Origin: Tubulanus polymorphus
Lineage: Eukaryota; Nemertea; Palaeonemertea; Tubulaniformes; Tubulanidae
NCBI RefSeq assembly: GCF_964204645.1
Contig: NC_134035.1
Span: 13,745,951-13,809,950, forward strand
Length of the DNA: 64,000 bases
Reading direction: 5' to 3'
Part shown: piece by piece, positions 11,562 to 25,700 of the stretch
How positions within the stretch are numbered: the stretch's first letter is position 1
Layout of the letters: each line of letters starts with the position of its first letter
Made by a program: the position numbers and the translations under genes
Notes under the pieces: generated by a model
What the model was told of the DNA's origin: nothing
The model's database searches: none
The model's input: only the letters and a program-made list of their open reading frames with translations

Positions 11562-12556
11562 TATACAGACATTACCCCAGTTTCTACTGCAGCATATCTA
11601 TTCAAACAACAGCCTGACAAAAATCCTCGTTAAAAATGTTTACAAAATAATTCAAAATTTACATTTATTTTTAGTCGGCGTCAAATAAATAAATATGATT
11701 ATTCTGATAATTATTACACCCGTAACTAAATAGAATCATCACCCCTTGGATATAGATCGAATACAGTGAATCTCGCTGCTTAGGTCGTCGTGCGTAGAAC
11801 ATTATACTGATTTGCACTTAATAAATTGAATTGCAAGTACACAAATTGAGACAAGTAACTTGAGATAAGTCACGACTTCAGTGATGTATTGACTTATCCA
11901 AATGACGACTTAAGAAACGAGTTTGATTGTACTGAATTATTTTTTTTCACACAACAAACCGTACGTACAGTCGCTATATTCGCGCAACTGCAGGCAACAC
12001 GACACAACTCTGAGCCACGCAGCGAAATTTTTCATGCATAGGTTTTTTAAATCATATAATAATTATCGATATTCTAAGATGGCTGCAAGCGCGACTTATG
12101 CGCGCGTTTGAGACATTTTTCAATTCGGAAATTAGCGCAAAATTTAGATTTCCGATTTCAAAAACGCCCCCTACACACGTGACTAGGGGTCTATTAAATA
12201 GATAATTCGTCCGGATTGAGTAGCGCCCTCTTTTAACGGTCGATGACGTCAGCAGGTTGGATACAGTTTTTATCGTGCGCTATAAACCTAGTTTTAGTGG
12301 ATATTACAACAATACAATAATTCATTGATCAAAATTCTCGAAACGACAAATAGGTGTCGCTACTGCCTACTGTGTAGGTTGTGTTTAGACCCTCGAAATA
12401 AGCTTGAAGAAGCTAGCTTCACCGGAAGTCATCGAACAATCACGTGATACCAGCTGTATATGAATTCGTGGAGAAAGCTTCGAGCTTTCTGATCAACGAA
12501 ACATTTTGATTTTAAAATTTTAACGAAAAGTTTTTTTTTTGAAAAAAAATTGTATC

Positions 12557-15500
12557 TTAATCTTCTTCGACTTCCTCGGCAGGGGGCGCTCCACCTTCAC
12601 CCTCTTCCTCGCCTTCTTCTCCCGATGATTTCAGGGTTCCTCGCCAATCCGGTTTTTTCGGCGCCTAAAATTTACGACAAATAAAAGGAATGAGTAAAAA
12701 ATGAGAATAACCGGCGAAAATAACTTACTAGCAAAAATTAGATATCTCTGCCAAAGGAAATATGATATTTACAAATTTTCTACTGTCATTAGTTATTGTA
12801 TTATGGAAAATTGTATAAAATTCAACAACAATTTTATTTTGATTCAACTTGAATTGATTATAACTTTTCTGATTTTTACAGTATAACTTATTCAGTTATT
12901 AATAGAACTAAGTGATGTTAGCTGCTTGTGAGTGAGTGATTAATCAGCGAAATATGATGTGTTCTGAGATTGATTGTGATTTGTTTCCTTATTGTTTAAA
13001 TCTAAAATAGAAAATATATTCCAAAAAAATTAAGATTTAGAAATAAAAAAGTATAGATATGATATTGAATAAATGCTGTATTCTTTAAACATTGTAATTG
13101 AATTTTTTTCCTTTTTCGTTATTTCAATGTTTTGAAGGTGAGAATTAAAAGCGTTTAAATAAAATAAAGAAAAGGTTTATTCATGAACTACAAGCATGCC
13201 AGGGTAACTTTCAGTCCATGCTATAGATCAATATGTGACCATGCCTCCGAGAAAGATATTCTTGTGACTTATCATTTGTAGAATTTGTGTTACAGATTTT
13301 TAGAAATTATATTCAAGAAGAAGCTGAGATAAAAAGAATAAAGATTATTTTCATCAGTAACATTACAATTCAAGAGATTGGGATAACCCCAGAAATGCCG
13401 AGTATTTTTTTCTTCTACTAGTCACGTTCAGATCTAAATCAATCTAGGGCCCAGAAAAGCACGGGGCATGAGCCCGTTTCTCAGAAGAGCTTGGATCTGG
13501 GCTCTGTTGCTCAGACGAGCTCGGGCCCTATTGCTGAAAGTTGATTAAACTTAACCAGAGGAGGATATCACTGCTATAGTGACAATAAAACTGGCTAAAG
13601 TAAAAACTGGTGTCAAGTCAACCAGGATCCAGTGTTTCGATCTTTTGATTTAACTGCTATCATTGGTTACTTCAGGTAACGAGGACAACAATTCGTAACC
13701 GTATTAAGCTTAAACTTGAGCCCAATGGAAAACTTACACTGACAATTGAAACTTGGTAAAGTTTCCCCGTGGATAACACTGACATAGCGAATTGTTAGAT
13801 AAACTACATTGTTAACATGGTATCTATCAAATGGTTCACTTGAACTGACTCGTGACGAGCCACCGAACCATGTATGGTGTGCAGCGGTAGTGTACTGTGA
13901 GGAAGGTACAATTATAGAAATTCTACTGAAAAGGTTTAAACTACGAAGGAAAACTAAAAGCTTTTAAAATAGAGAAGAATTTTTTCTGCTGTTGCTGAAA
14001 ATACTAAACGCCTGGTTTTTGACTGAACTACAGATAGGAGCGAGAGAGAGATAGAGAGATAAAGAGGAGATGTTAAAGAAGAGGACGACAGATGGAATTC
14101 GACTCGGAATAAGCAAGAATTTTAGAGGGTGCGAAAAAAATAAGGTACCACGAAAAATAAAAACATGCAACAAATCTAATAAAAATCGCACGTTTTTTAA
14201 GAAAAAAAAATAGATTTTGCGAAAAAAAAGAAAATAAAACTGACGAATCGAAATTGTATTTATTCTTTTTTCATTGAAATTCGTTGAAATCTTATATATT
14301 TTAGTTTTGAATAAATTGTTAATTGTTTATATTTTAGTGATGTTTTAGATGCAGAAATGGAAAGAGACAGAGACATCTTTATTATTATTATCATTATTAT
14401 TACAGTGAGAACCCTGAGTAAGATTTAACAATACGAATACATTACAATTATACGAGGCAGAACAATCGAATCTGGAACTCGGGAAAAGATAGAACACGAC
14501 CGGAATCAGAGACAGCGGCCTCTATCTTTGAATACACGTGCCAGTCGCTCAAAGGTTGGTTAAAGTTGATTTGATAAATATCGTAATTTCATTATACGTT
14601 CATCCACAAGTAAACTCTATCCAACTATTGATGAGCTAACTGGCCCCTATATTTCGAGTGTTCTTCTACCCATCCAGATAAGAATGAACTGCCCCGCTGT
14701 CCCCCACTCTGAATGTGGCATGGACCATACCATACACAGGTGGTAGGGGTGGTTTGAGGTAAGAAAAGATAAAAAAGGGATACTTGCATGCTGGCCTACC
14801 TCCTCCTTTTCGTCTAATTGATATTTACTCTGACCTGTCGATTTTAAGGATTGTCGGAAATTTCCAAAATCGTCTTCCTTCTTTTTATCGAATTTGGCGA
14901 GTCTGAGACACAGGAAATACAAGCGTTAAATCATAAAACAATATTCAATTAGAATCGAATAGACAATAACAGATTCCTTGGACCAGGGTCCACAGTTCTC
15001 GGTCCTCGGACCAGTTTGACGTAAATATAAAACCGAACTAGTCTATAAAACAGCCATAACCTCAGGACGCAGTTCCACAGTGTTAAGATTTGAGTTGAAA
15101 ATGAACTAATTTCAACTCAGAGTAAACTCTAACTCACAACTGTGAAACTGGAACCAGATTGTCAACATCAATCTAAGCTTATATTGATTCTACACACAAA
15201 TACGTATGTATAACCAATCTAATCTAACCAATCATTTTGGTTGTATAACCAATCTTACAATTTAAGACCAGTCTAAGTCTTGGCCAATCAAGACCAATCC
15301 TAATGGTTTAAGACATTTGGACTGAATTCACGATTGTGCAACTAGGCCCAGGGGCGATCTTAACCGCACCGGGATTCCCGGGGTGGTACAGGTATCTAGA
15401 CTTGTACTTCACGATAGTTCTAACCTGCGGGTTCTCGAGTAAACCACTTACTTGCTTTCTGTCTTTGATACTTTTTTCAAAACAGGTTTGATACTGAAAA

Positions 15501-18500
15501 TAGATAGACGTGAAAATCCGTTTATTTCTAAACTATCGATTTTGAATTTAATTTTGAAATATATATATAGCATATTTTCTACTTACAATTTGCCTTTTAC
15601 ATCGTTCACTTTTCCGTTCAATTCGTTAATCTATAAAATAAAACGAAGAAATATCTCATTTTGAAATAGCAAATGAGATTCACCACTAATTCGATATCTC
15701 AAAATGATTATCGATCGATATACCTCGATATCTTGACGTCTGATTCTAATTTCCCAGTCGTATTTCTCGTCTTCCAAACTTTTCAATTGTTGATAAAGTT
15801 CTTTCACCTTTCTCTCGAGACTTCCTGTAAATATATACGTTTCATAGATATTATAATTTCTGTGGACGTCCAGTTGAACGGCCATTATGACGCGTTGTGG
15901 CAACGTGTCAAGTGACAATACGTTGACTGACTATCCCTATTTGAATTCCACCCCTACTTGTAGTGATATGGTGAGGTATAGTTCATACCTTGGTCGAGAC
16001 CCTCCAGATTTAACGGACTGATCGCTTTATCGATGTAATGTTGACGAGCTTCCGCCTTTTTCTTTGCTTCCATTCTCATTTCTTCTGCAGCTTTTTCCAT
16101 AATAATTTTCTGCAAATATCAATAATAAATCAATTAATCTTGCACGATGTAATCATTTTAACTAGTGTAATCAACGTAACTAGTGCAATCAATGTAATCA
16201 ATTTAACTAGTGTAATCAATCTAACTAATCTTACTAGTGTAATCAATGTAGCTAGTGCAATCACTGTAATCACTGTAACTAGTGTAATCGATGTAACTAA
16301 CGTAACTAGTGTAATCAATACACCTAATGTAACTAATGTAATCAATTTAACTAATTTTATTTTATTCTTGATACTAATTTTTTTTTATAAAAAGTTGAAA
16401 TAAAACCATATGTTGCTAATATTGTTGTGTTTACCTTTAAAAGTTTCTTCTTCTCGGCCGAAAGACCACCCATACCCTTTTTCTTGCCTTTCTTGTCATC
16501 TCCGCGACGTCTTCGCTGTTGCTGAAAAATCCGAATATTTGATCTCCTTAATGAAACGTGTGCATCACCTGATAGAGCACTACCACCGTCTGGGATGGGA
16601 TATATAATACCCCATAACCCATAAACACCCCATAGTCTCCATACCCAATAACCCATAGTTATACCCCAAACCACAAGTCACCATACCCAAAACCTCAAAG
16701 TTATCCCAAACCTCAAAGTTATACCACAACCCCCACCCATAGTCAACCATACATTCCATATAAATCCAAAGAAGATCCACAATGTCTCATTGTTGCAGCG
16801 TTGACGTCACAGTTTGCTGGTTACCGTGGTAACGAACTTACGGATTGTTGTTGTTGTTGTTGTTGTTGTTCTTCCTGTTTTTGTTTTTCTTCTTCCTGAA
16901 ACATTATCGTGTTTCAATTATTGATTGATTGTATCAGAAAGAGTGGAGGGGAGAGGGAGGTGGAGGGGGAGGGGCGCGGGAACTACTGTCCCGATATTAG
17001 GCCCATTTATTGAGTAGATTTTCTACAAACATATCGTATAAATAAGTAACGCAGATACCTGTTACTAATACCGTATTCTAGTGTTTCGTGTTCTGATTGG
17101 CTGATCGGCAAACTGTTACACATCCGGTTCCGGTATACATGCAAATCTACAAACACGTGCAAACTATATAGCTCACCTTACTGGGGGATAGGGGGTTCCC
17201 TGGGCAGGATAGCGGTGGTTGGAGATCTACCCTGAGCAACGGGTATTGTGACTACCACTGGAACCACTTGAGCCTTACATGTGTCGCTCAATGCAAGCAA
17301 TTAGTATGTAATCAATATCTAACTAGCTACAACGACTTATATCAATCACATATGATAAAAATAGTAAAAAACAGCTAAATTAGGAAGTTAGTAAGATACA
17401 TCGTTAAAATACCTTTTCTTCAGTTGTATCGTTTGAAGAGCACACACTGTCCTTGCTCGTCCTCCACAGTTACATCGTCAATGCCATCTTACCCTCCCTC
17501 ACTCTAAACTAACCTGTCTTTTACGTTCAGCCTCAGCTGCCGCAGCTTCCTCCTCTTGCTGTCTACGTCTTTCTTCTTCTTCTGCCTCTTCTTCTCGTCT
17601 TCTTCTATCGGCGGCTTCTCTTTCTCTACGAGCCTCCTCTTCTCTTTCCCTCTCTCTTTCCTCTTCTTCCTATACACACCGCACACAATAGAGCCCGATC
17701 AATATCTCATCTTCACTTCCCGTCATCGTGGCCGCCGTCAAGCGAAAAGTCAAACAGAGTTGACGGCCATTCGACGGCCAATGTGACACGATACACGTGA
17801 CGTTCAGTAAAGATATACAGAGTTTCTATGATCTGTTTCAGATTAATTTACCTCGCGCTCTCGTCTGCGCTGGTCTTCAGCCTCGGCTTCAGCCTGTCTC
17901 TGACGTTCCGCTTCCGCTTCCGCTGCAGCTGCGCCCTAGCAACAACAGTAACAATACAATGCGACAATGTCCAAAACGGGTTTACGCGATCGATGACAAC
18001 GCTCAACTACTCCTGTACACGATGAGTCTAAACTCGGGATTTCAAGGGTTTGAAGATATTTCGGTTTCCAGGAGAATGGACAGAGAATGCAGCGAGTGGA
18101 TAGGAGAGAATGGACAGAGAATGGAGCGAGTGGATGGACAGAAAATGGAGCGAGTGGATAAACAGAGAATGGAGCGAGTGGATAGACAGAGAATGGAGTG
18201 AGTGGATAAACAGAGAATGGAGTGAGTGGATAGACAGAAAATGGAGCGAGTGGATAGACAGAGAATGGAGCGAGTGGATAGACGGAGAATGGACAGAAAA
18301 CGATGGATAGACAAGGACGTGGTGATTATCTATTTTTACGACAAAAAGGTCTGAAATTGAAACTGAAACAAAGGTAAGGGAACAAAATTCAGCAAGCGAC
18401 ACACAGCGCCCCCAGAAACTAAGAAAAAAACTATAAGAAAAAAGCATCTTGTGGACACACACAGCGTCCCCTAGTGGGCACAGGATGAAGTAGAGATAGG

Positions 18501-21500
18501 TGATGGTTACACAATACTTTCAGAAGGTAATTGTACAAAATTGGGATAAAACGTGAACATCGTATATCGGAGATGCGGGGGAGGGGTTTATACAGGAGTC
18601 TGGATACTATGTGGATTTAGGGATAGAAAGTTGGAGGCTGAAGATACCAGGGTTCGCGAATGGTATTAGGTATTATTCAGGGACCGGATTTATAGACTGG
18701 TATTACCTTTAACCCGAGGGCTAACTCAATTGATAATGAATTGAGTTAGCCCCTAGGGTAAAGGTAATACCAGTCTATAAAACCGGTCCCAGTGGTCTAT
18801 AGTGCGTACCTCATCGACACTGCTCCTGTTGCGTCTTGATCTATAGGAATCCTGTAAATATTTACCACATAATGATGAACTGACAGAGACACCTGGCGGT
18901 TGTAGATATGTAAAACACCTGGTATAGAGTTTGTTCCAGTACAGGATAGAGAGCAACTGGATGTTGATGAAATAGATATCAAATTCTACCAGGGTTTAAT
19001 TCGTATAAACTAAATCAGGAAAGCTAATGATACCAGTAACGTACTTATTATTGCAAAATAGCAAACAAATAAACACCGTAGATATACGATAAGCGTCCTT
19101 GATGCTGGGCCCTCAGTTTAACGGGTTGTTAGCCATGAAGCGGCTATTCGTTCATCTAAACTTCCTTAAGCCCCAGAACAATCAGAGAATGATAGCTTCG
19201 AGAGTGAATGGAGCCACAACACCTGACTGGTCACCAGTTACCACGGCTGACTGGTCACCAGTTACAACGGCTGACTGGTCACCACAGGTCACCACACTGA
19301 CCAGACAAACTTACAAACTTCCTCAATCACTACTGGTCTATGGTCTAGTGGGAGCATGCTCGTCTAGCGTGCTGTTGGTCTGGGGTTCGAGTCCTGCTAG
19401 GGTTAGGGTTACCGGTCGTCAGGGTTGCCAGGTTTGGGACGAGGTATAGGATATGGTTGAGCCCATATTTTGGATCATCCTATGTTTGCTCGAAATCTTC
19501 GCAACATTTCGATTTTTTTTTCGTAAAGTGATAGCGCATACGTAGTCAATGGGGGAATTTTAGAAGGCTTGCATTTGTTTTAGTGAAATTGTCAGGCCTG
19601 TACACATAGTTATGTTCTAGTTTTGATTTTAAGATGCCTTTTTGTAGAGCATTGCCATTTTGTATTGGTGATAAAGAACAGTCCTTTACGTCTGCCAGCC
19701 ACAGAACTGAGAACTCTGAGAGATTGAGATACATTGTACTAACTCAAGGTTAACACCAAGCAACCCCTTCCGACCCCCCTCCAACTCCCCTCTGCCTCCC
19801 CTCTAACTCCCCTCTCCCACTAAACTACTTACATACTGTTTATACGTGTATTGTGTAATGTGTATAACAACATGAAACTAATCTCTCAAAAAGAAAGTGA
19901 AGAAATTCTATATGAGTCGAAGATGAGGGAACCAGAAATAGAACCTGAACCGCAGCAGCAGCAGCAGCAGCCGCCGTAATCAGTAGAGTTCCTCCTTCTT
20001 AACTGGTATGTGCCTGCGTAGACACTGCCGACATACCGGGGTGGGGTATAGTACCTGATATACAGGTACCGGTACCAGAGCCGCTGCTGCTACTGGTGCA
20101 GATTACACAGAAAATATAGCTTAGAAACTGTGAACGAAGAAGAGTTTAATGAGAAAAGATTGACAGAAAATTGTGAAGAAAAGTGGAAATTTTGACGACG
20201 TTGCCAAAAACCGAATGCAAGGTTTTTTTCAAAGAAACATTCATTTGTAAGCGCTGACTGAAGAAAGTCTGAGAGAATAGAAGAAAATAAATATACTACG
20301 ACGAATCAAAAGATCCTGGGTGATTGGTGACCAAAAAGCCAATATAGATTAGATCAGTATAGGATCAGTATAGGAACATTGAGACTGAATTCGAAACTTG
20401 TAAGTTGTTAAACATCAGTTGTGAACATCACTCCGACTCAGAGTCTGTGGAGTTCCGACGGGGTAAGATTCAGACGGTTTTTAAGCAGCCCACGCGTGTC
20501 GGGTTATCATCGATCTGTTAAAACTATATACGCGCGATTCTATTTATAATCAAACTTGCGCTTAAAATAACTTCATTTTAAAAACAATTTATTTTCATAC
20601 ATCAAAAATCGACATTGTAACAATCAGTGTAAATACAATATATTCGTAAAAATCAGTATAAAATACTGTTGAAACAAATCAACAATTGAAAAAAAAGTAA
20701 CAAACCTTTCATAAACAATGTAATAAATACACAATGTAACAACTTCATGTTTTAAAAATAGAAAAAATACGCCCCAAATGATAAGAAAAAAAACTTTAGA
20801 CCAGCCTCGATTATTGTAAAATGCTACGTTATAAAAGATATATAACTTTTATAACTTTCAAATTCATGAAATTTAATTCGCTGCCGATAAGGCGCACTGT
20901 TGTTAGTTAAAGAGTTCATGCGTCGAATTCGAATTAAAATCTTACCGTTCATTGTTTTTTAAAGATCCAGGATTCAAGTAGACACTGCGGTAATGATATA
21001 AACCTGTATAGGGCTGGGTTGTGGATCTATAGGGGCGCATCCTCTGCCACTGGGCAGTCCGTCCGTAAATACAATCAAATAATCCATTTGATATAAATCC
21101 TGAGAATCTTACCGGCTGTTGTTGCGGTTCCTCGGTATCGGACATGTTGAATTATTCTCTCAAACTCAGAGACAGGAGAAGAAGAAAGCACGAGTTTGTA
21201 CAGCAGTAGTGACTGGTGGTTCGCTGTTAACTAACAAACTGATGGATTCGACCGTCTCGGAATATACTGTACCGGCTCTCATTAACATATATAACAGGCA
21301 CCTTGTTTCGCGGTACCCCCGGTAGCAGCAGCAGCAGCAGCAGCAGCAGCCGACAGACAGTTCTATTACCCCCGTAATTCTATACCCTATGCATGTTTTA
21401 TATCATATTGTTTTAACGCTATATCTCCGCTGTTGAATTCATCAACACGTTAAGAAAAACTCAGGTTTGGATCATAGGCACAGGTAGAACTATCTCAATA

Positions 21501-22756
21501 TCTCTCTATCTCACTATCTCACTATCTCACTATCTCAATCTCTCTATCTACAGGCGGTTTGCGTTAACATAGATTATTAAATTATATGACTTAAGAAATA
21601 ATTAAGAAGGTCACAATCAATAGCTAAAATATGTGGAATAATCGAAATATCACTCGTGATCATTACCCGCAGAGCGATGTTGAATTATTGCCCTATATAT
21701 CCCTATCCTCTTCAGTAAGGTCCCTCGACATATTTTCAAACACGTAAAATAGTGAAGACTATTTTAATTCCATTCTCGACAGAAATCATAAAGAGATCCC
21801 CCACGAACTGTTAAGTAGAATCCTTCCATCCCATCTTCAGAGTTCATTTTATGAATATAACATCTAAATTGATATTATGGGTTTATCTCAATAACTTTCA
21901 AACACTTTCGCCTTGCGTTCTTTTTTCCTAATTAAAATCCATGAAGTTGTTACACTGTACTAAGTACTCTGTTTTACACATATGAATTGAGACACTGATT
22001 GTTACAATGTTCCAAACACTCGCAGTGACAGTGTGAGGGACACTCAGTAACACTCCACACAGTGACAGTGTAAGGGACACTCAGTGACATTCACACAGTG
22101 ACTGTATGAGGGACACTCAGTGACACTCACATCACAGTGATTGTATGAGGGACACTCAGTGACACTCACACAGTGACAGTATGAAGGACTAACCTCTGTA
22201 TCGTTAGAATCGCGTCGTCTGTTCCTGCGGCGACTACTCGTATCTTCATCGTCACCAGTGCTGGGGGAGGCAGCTGCAGCAGCCCTACAGATATAATCAT
22301 CATACGTAGTAACATCATTACAAGAAACTACCGGACTGGACTGGACTGGACTGTATCCGGGACTGGACTGGACTGGACTGGACTGGACTGGACTGGACTG
22401 GACTGGACTGTCTCCAGGACTGGAGTGTCACCGGACTGGACTGCTATGTGGACTGTTTGCTCCAGAGGATGACGCTTTCAATCCAGTGAGCTCCTTGCGA
22501 AGAGTGGGTTTCACGTCTTGCCGAGGGAGGGATGGATTTCCGTCGCTGCGGGTCGGTGTGAGGAGCCCTTACAACCAGTGAGACTATAGTAGGCCGGAGA
22601 AGGTGTCTCGAGGCCTCGGAGAGAGCGAGTCACAGATCTCTAGGGCCCGGAATAGCTAGTCTGCTGGTAGGGGGCACCCCAGGATAAGTCGATAACTTAC
22701 TCTCTTTCCATTCTTTCTCGTCTGCGACGTTCCCTTCTCGCTTCTGCGTCAGACAT
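12557..22756 (-). CDS. TNNI: Troponin I with Glu/Arg-rich N-terminal extension, two alternative starts
   Basis: Inhibitory subunit of the thin-filament troponin complex. Shared exons on the minus strand are 18851-18810, 17935-17852, 17669-17514, 16895-16842, 16521-16435, 16109-15989, 15824-15724, 15630-15587, 15493-15452, 14902-14800 and 12664-12557. The chain from 16109 onward has split codons that all match. The core has KIIMEKAAEEMRMEAKKKAE, then VKELYQQLKSLEDEKYDWE, the actin-inhibitory segment GKFIKPVLKKVSK and the C-terminal FRQSLKS with KKPDWRG, the order known for invertebrate troponin I. Exons from 18851 to 16435 encode about 141 residues of Glu/Arg/Ala/Gln repeats, all in phase 0. 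Starts: isoform A uses 21145-21113 (324 aa); isoform B uses 22756-22701 plus 22284-22194 (362 aa). Combinatorial use of the phase-0 exons is possible. Confidence 0.94.
15055..15350. mobile_element. Two degenerate MITE-like elements in a troponin I intron
   Basis: 15060-15160 is an imperfect foldback with CAGTTCCACAGT and ACTGTGAAACTG ends. 15195-15350 carries the AAGACCAGTCTAAG and TGTGCAACTAGG sequences of family 1. Confidence 0.5.
16138..16355. repeat. Short-period repeat (GTAATCAATGTAACTA type) in a troponin I intron
   Basis: About 24 copies of a degenerate 9-bp unit alternating TAACTAGTG and TAATCAATG. Open frames in both directions come from the 9-bp period. Confidence 0.85.
18080..18310. 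repeat. 24-bp minisatellite in a troponin I intron
   Basis: Around nine copies of a unit containing GAGTGGATAGACAGAGAATG, located between the exons at 17935 and 18810. Confidence 0.88.
18679..18789. mobile_element. Hairpin MITE, family 2 (TTTATAGACTGGTATTA ends)
   Basis: A near-perfect inverted repeat of about 50-base arms around the loop GATAATG, with ends GGACCGG and CCGGTCC. A second, more diverged copy is at 37783-37896 in UMPS intron 5. Confidence 0.85.
19195..19435 (+). mobile_element. tRNA-derived SINE, copy 1
   Basis: Pol III A box TGGTCTAGTGG at 19341-19351 and B box GGTTCGAGTCC at 19384-19394, about 43 bases apart as in tRNA genes. It is followed by the tail GGGTTAGGGTTA. Upstream are three copies of a GACTGGTCACCA-containing unit. 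It lies in a troponin I intron. Confidence 0.75.
21113..21145 (-). other. TNNI: Troponin I alternative first coding exon A
   Basis: ATG at 21145 opens MSDTEEPQQQP, ending at a GTAAG donor in phase 0, which fits the downstream phase-0 exons. The frame continues open past the donor, so a longer exon ending at another GTAAG (about 20943) cannot be excluded. A TATATA-type motif at about 21283-21290 on the minus strand could be its promoter. Confidence 0.75.
21326..21351 (+). repeat. (CAG)8 microsatellite
   Basis: Eight CAG units about 180 bases upstream of the troponin I exon A start. Confidence 0.9.
22020..22190. repeat. Minisatellite with CAGTGAC core
   Basis: Four to five copies of a unit of about 40 bases containing GGGACACTCAGTGACA, next to troponin I exon B2. 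Confidence 0.75.
22194..22756 (-). other. TNNI: Troponin I alternative 5' exons B1 and B2
   Basis: B1 (22756-22701) reads MSDAEARRERRRRERMER and ends with two bases of a codon. B2 (22284-22194) completes it and reads EAAAAASPSTGDDEDTSS then RRRNRRRDSNDTE, ending in phase 0. TTTTTCTTCAG sits just upstream of B1, so at least one non-coding exon precedes it. Confidence 0.8.
22328..22440. repeat. (GGACT)n pentanucleotide repeat
   Basis: About 18 GGACT units with two short interruptions, in the intron between exons B1 and B2. Confidence 0.9.
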
Positions 22757-25700
22757 TTTTAATTACTGAAGAAAAATTCAACAATCTGAAAAGATAAGAC
22801 CACCAGGTTGGTTGTCAGGTTGACAAGTTGACAGGTTACAGGTTTACAGGTGTTCACAGGTTGGTTGACAGATGTTGACAGATTGACAGGTTGTATTTGG
22901 CGTTGACAGTTCTGATTCTATAGGTATAAATTTCCTCGTCCAAAACATTTTTGAACCATAGTAATAAAAGCCTTCAAATCAGCGATAGATTTGAATTCGA
23001 GTGAAACTGGATCCGGGGCCCGTTATAACAGGAATCATGGAACTCATCACTGAATCACGGACACGCATCACAACCTAGAAAATCCCAAACGTGTAGATAT
23101 TCAGATCTAACCTCAAATTCAGATTCAGATCTATTAAACGTATCTTTCGATTCACGTATCACGCGTAGAAGGGGCGTGGGCAGTGTTTTCATATGTAAAT
23201 TAGTTGTTTGATATGTAAATTAGTTGTTTGGTATGCAAATGAGTTGGCGTCAAACTCAGCATACATGATCGTTTTAAATTTAACCGCTCTTTGATCACGT
23301 GTAAAATATGATTAACATATTACTCGAATTTTAGTCGAATTTTGCTGCTAATCGAAAACTGTCAACGATCGCCGATAATCCACGGATTAACGCGTATGTA
23401 TTTTAATCCGCGTGTCGCCGGTGGCGCCACCTGTCGGATAGTATAGGAACTGATGTAGAGAGTGGAGCGGTAACTATATAAGGCTTTGAGTTGCGCCGCG
23501 GTGGAAGAGAGAGAAGTGAGAGGAGTCTATTAATACTAGCTATACTTATACCGATATGTTCGGAATCTCTCTCTCACTCTATTCACTGACGAGTTGTGAG
23601 GGTTATAATGGGATGCTGCGAAGTTAATCTTCCGCCAAAGCAAGGGGCACCTCAATTAATCTAAATTAAACCTGGCTACCGGAACCAGTCCATCCCCCGA
23701 GTTCAAACACCGCCCTTGCCGTAAGATCCCCAAAATCTATATATTTTCGGACCCTCAAAATATTCTATTAAATCATGCGACAGATTCTTTGAAAAATCAT
23801 TTTGAATATGGAATAATTCGCAAAAAGTTCCCTGAATTTGAGGAAAAATTATGCTCCATATTATTTGAGCACTTGAGGGGAGGGGTGCGCATGCAAACCT
23901 CTGAGACTATAAACTCTGTGGTTCAGGTATCCGTGTAAATCTGTTCACGATAAATCTACATGTGGCGTTCACCAGTTACAAAAACATTCAGGTAAAAAGT
24001 TCCTACGAGTTTCTCCTTACCGGAGCGTTGTGGTTAGAAGAGTATATTACGTTTCTGTACTAGACAAATCATTTTTAAGAATTTTCAACTATATATTATT
24101 TTCATATCTAATCTAAGTAACAGTGATTTAATTTCTGTAGCGCCCTTTTCACTGTGATACAATGTTCAACGGCTTTTCCCCTTAAATTGTTATATATTAT
24201 TATTACCCCTACAACCTATAAATTCTAACCCATTCAGTCATATAGATAGATAATCCCGTCGACCTGTACTACAAAGTGTATCGAAGTGTATCTGAAGTTT
24301 TTTTGTTTTGTTCAAAGAAAATAATTCACGGAATTTCGGACCATTTTTTTCAAATTATCGTATTTTCGCGTGATTTATCGCGATACCACGTGTTTTGGAG
24401 CGGTAAAGCGTGATTTATTTCGGACGAGTTTGTGATGGATTGAACGTGGAACACGGTCGAGGAGAAGATGTATAAATAAAGCAGCTATAACACTGTGGTC
24501 TATCGTGGTACCGGCTCAGTGTATATACCATGGTGTATATATACCACTAACCGGGTACAGGGGAAGCAAGTTGGTACTGCAGATATCGCTGTATGGCGGT
24601 ATACCCCATATACACACACGTCTAATAGTTGAAATCACTACCAGAGATCATCCAACTATCTGCAGTTCGATTTCCTTCCCATTTCAAAAATCAAATCTCC
24701 CGCTTCGTTGGATGGAAGATCTGTTTACAATGAACCGAAACCTAAATTTCCGATACACACGTAGATTTAGATAAAAAGTAAACAAAACACTTTGTAAATT
24801 TATCTGACCAGATCATCCCACTATATCTCTATATGTTGTTACTTCGTTTTGAATAAAAGTGGTGAAATTTTCACCTGAAAAAAGTGTTTTTTATCTTTAC
24901 TACAGGCGTTAAAATATTTGCGAATTTAATCTTATTTATTCCTTTGACACCAGTTCAAAGATATTGAGCCGAATTTAAGCATATTGCTCAATAAAATTGA
25001 TAACAATTATGCAATTAATTTTTTTTCATTTTCATAAAAAAAAAATCATAATAGAAATGTAAAGATATTAAGAAGCTGTTGTGTGTGTATTATAACAGGT
25101 GTAACGGCATTTATCCGGTAAATCTATCTGCCAGAGTGCGCGCGCAGTATCAGTACGCACAGTTATACTCTGTTCGCTGTTTGTTGTGTCTTCTGATTTT
25201 TTCTTACACAAATTTTTTCTAAGTTCTACTCGTAGTAAACATTAACGTGAAACAAAACAATATCAGTTCATTCATTAATTCATTCGTGTTTCCTTGTCGT
25301 GAAAATAAATAGGCCTACCGGGTCGAATTCACGAATCAGGATTGAGACAAATTATATTCAAGGATATAGATCGGAAAATTCACTGCGTTCACGATTCAGG
25401 CTTTGAGACAAAAATAAAAGTTTTATTGTCTTGATTAGTCGAAATAATTTATAACGAAATGATAAAAGATTTAAAAGATATTTCATGATAGCATTTTTGA
25501 TAAAAATCTTGCCTCCATTACGATAAAAATTCTAAGAAATTGCAAAACAAATAATGAAAGAATTTCCATTAGCAATAAATCTGAATTAGGCCTGATATAC
25601 ATATTGCCATCACCGACTCTGAATTCGATCTAAACTTTGCTTTAAATCCTCGAGGCTTCCTGAGCGGTTTTACGAAACCTTCTTCTTTACTGGGTCACGA

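Noticed and set aside
23460-23530. TATA promoter (ACTATATAAGGC) for a plus-strand gene
   Set aside because: No coding exon follows on the plus strand; the region is upstream of minus-strand troponin I.
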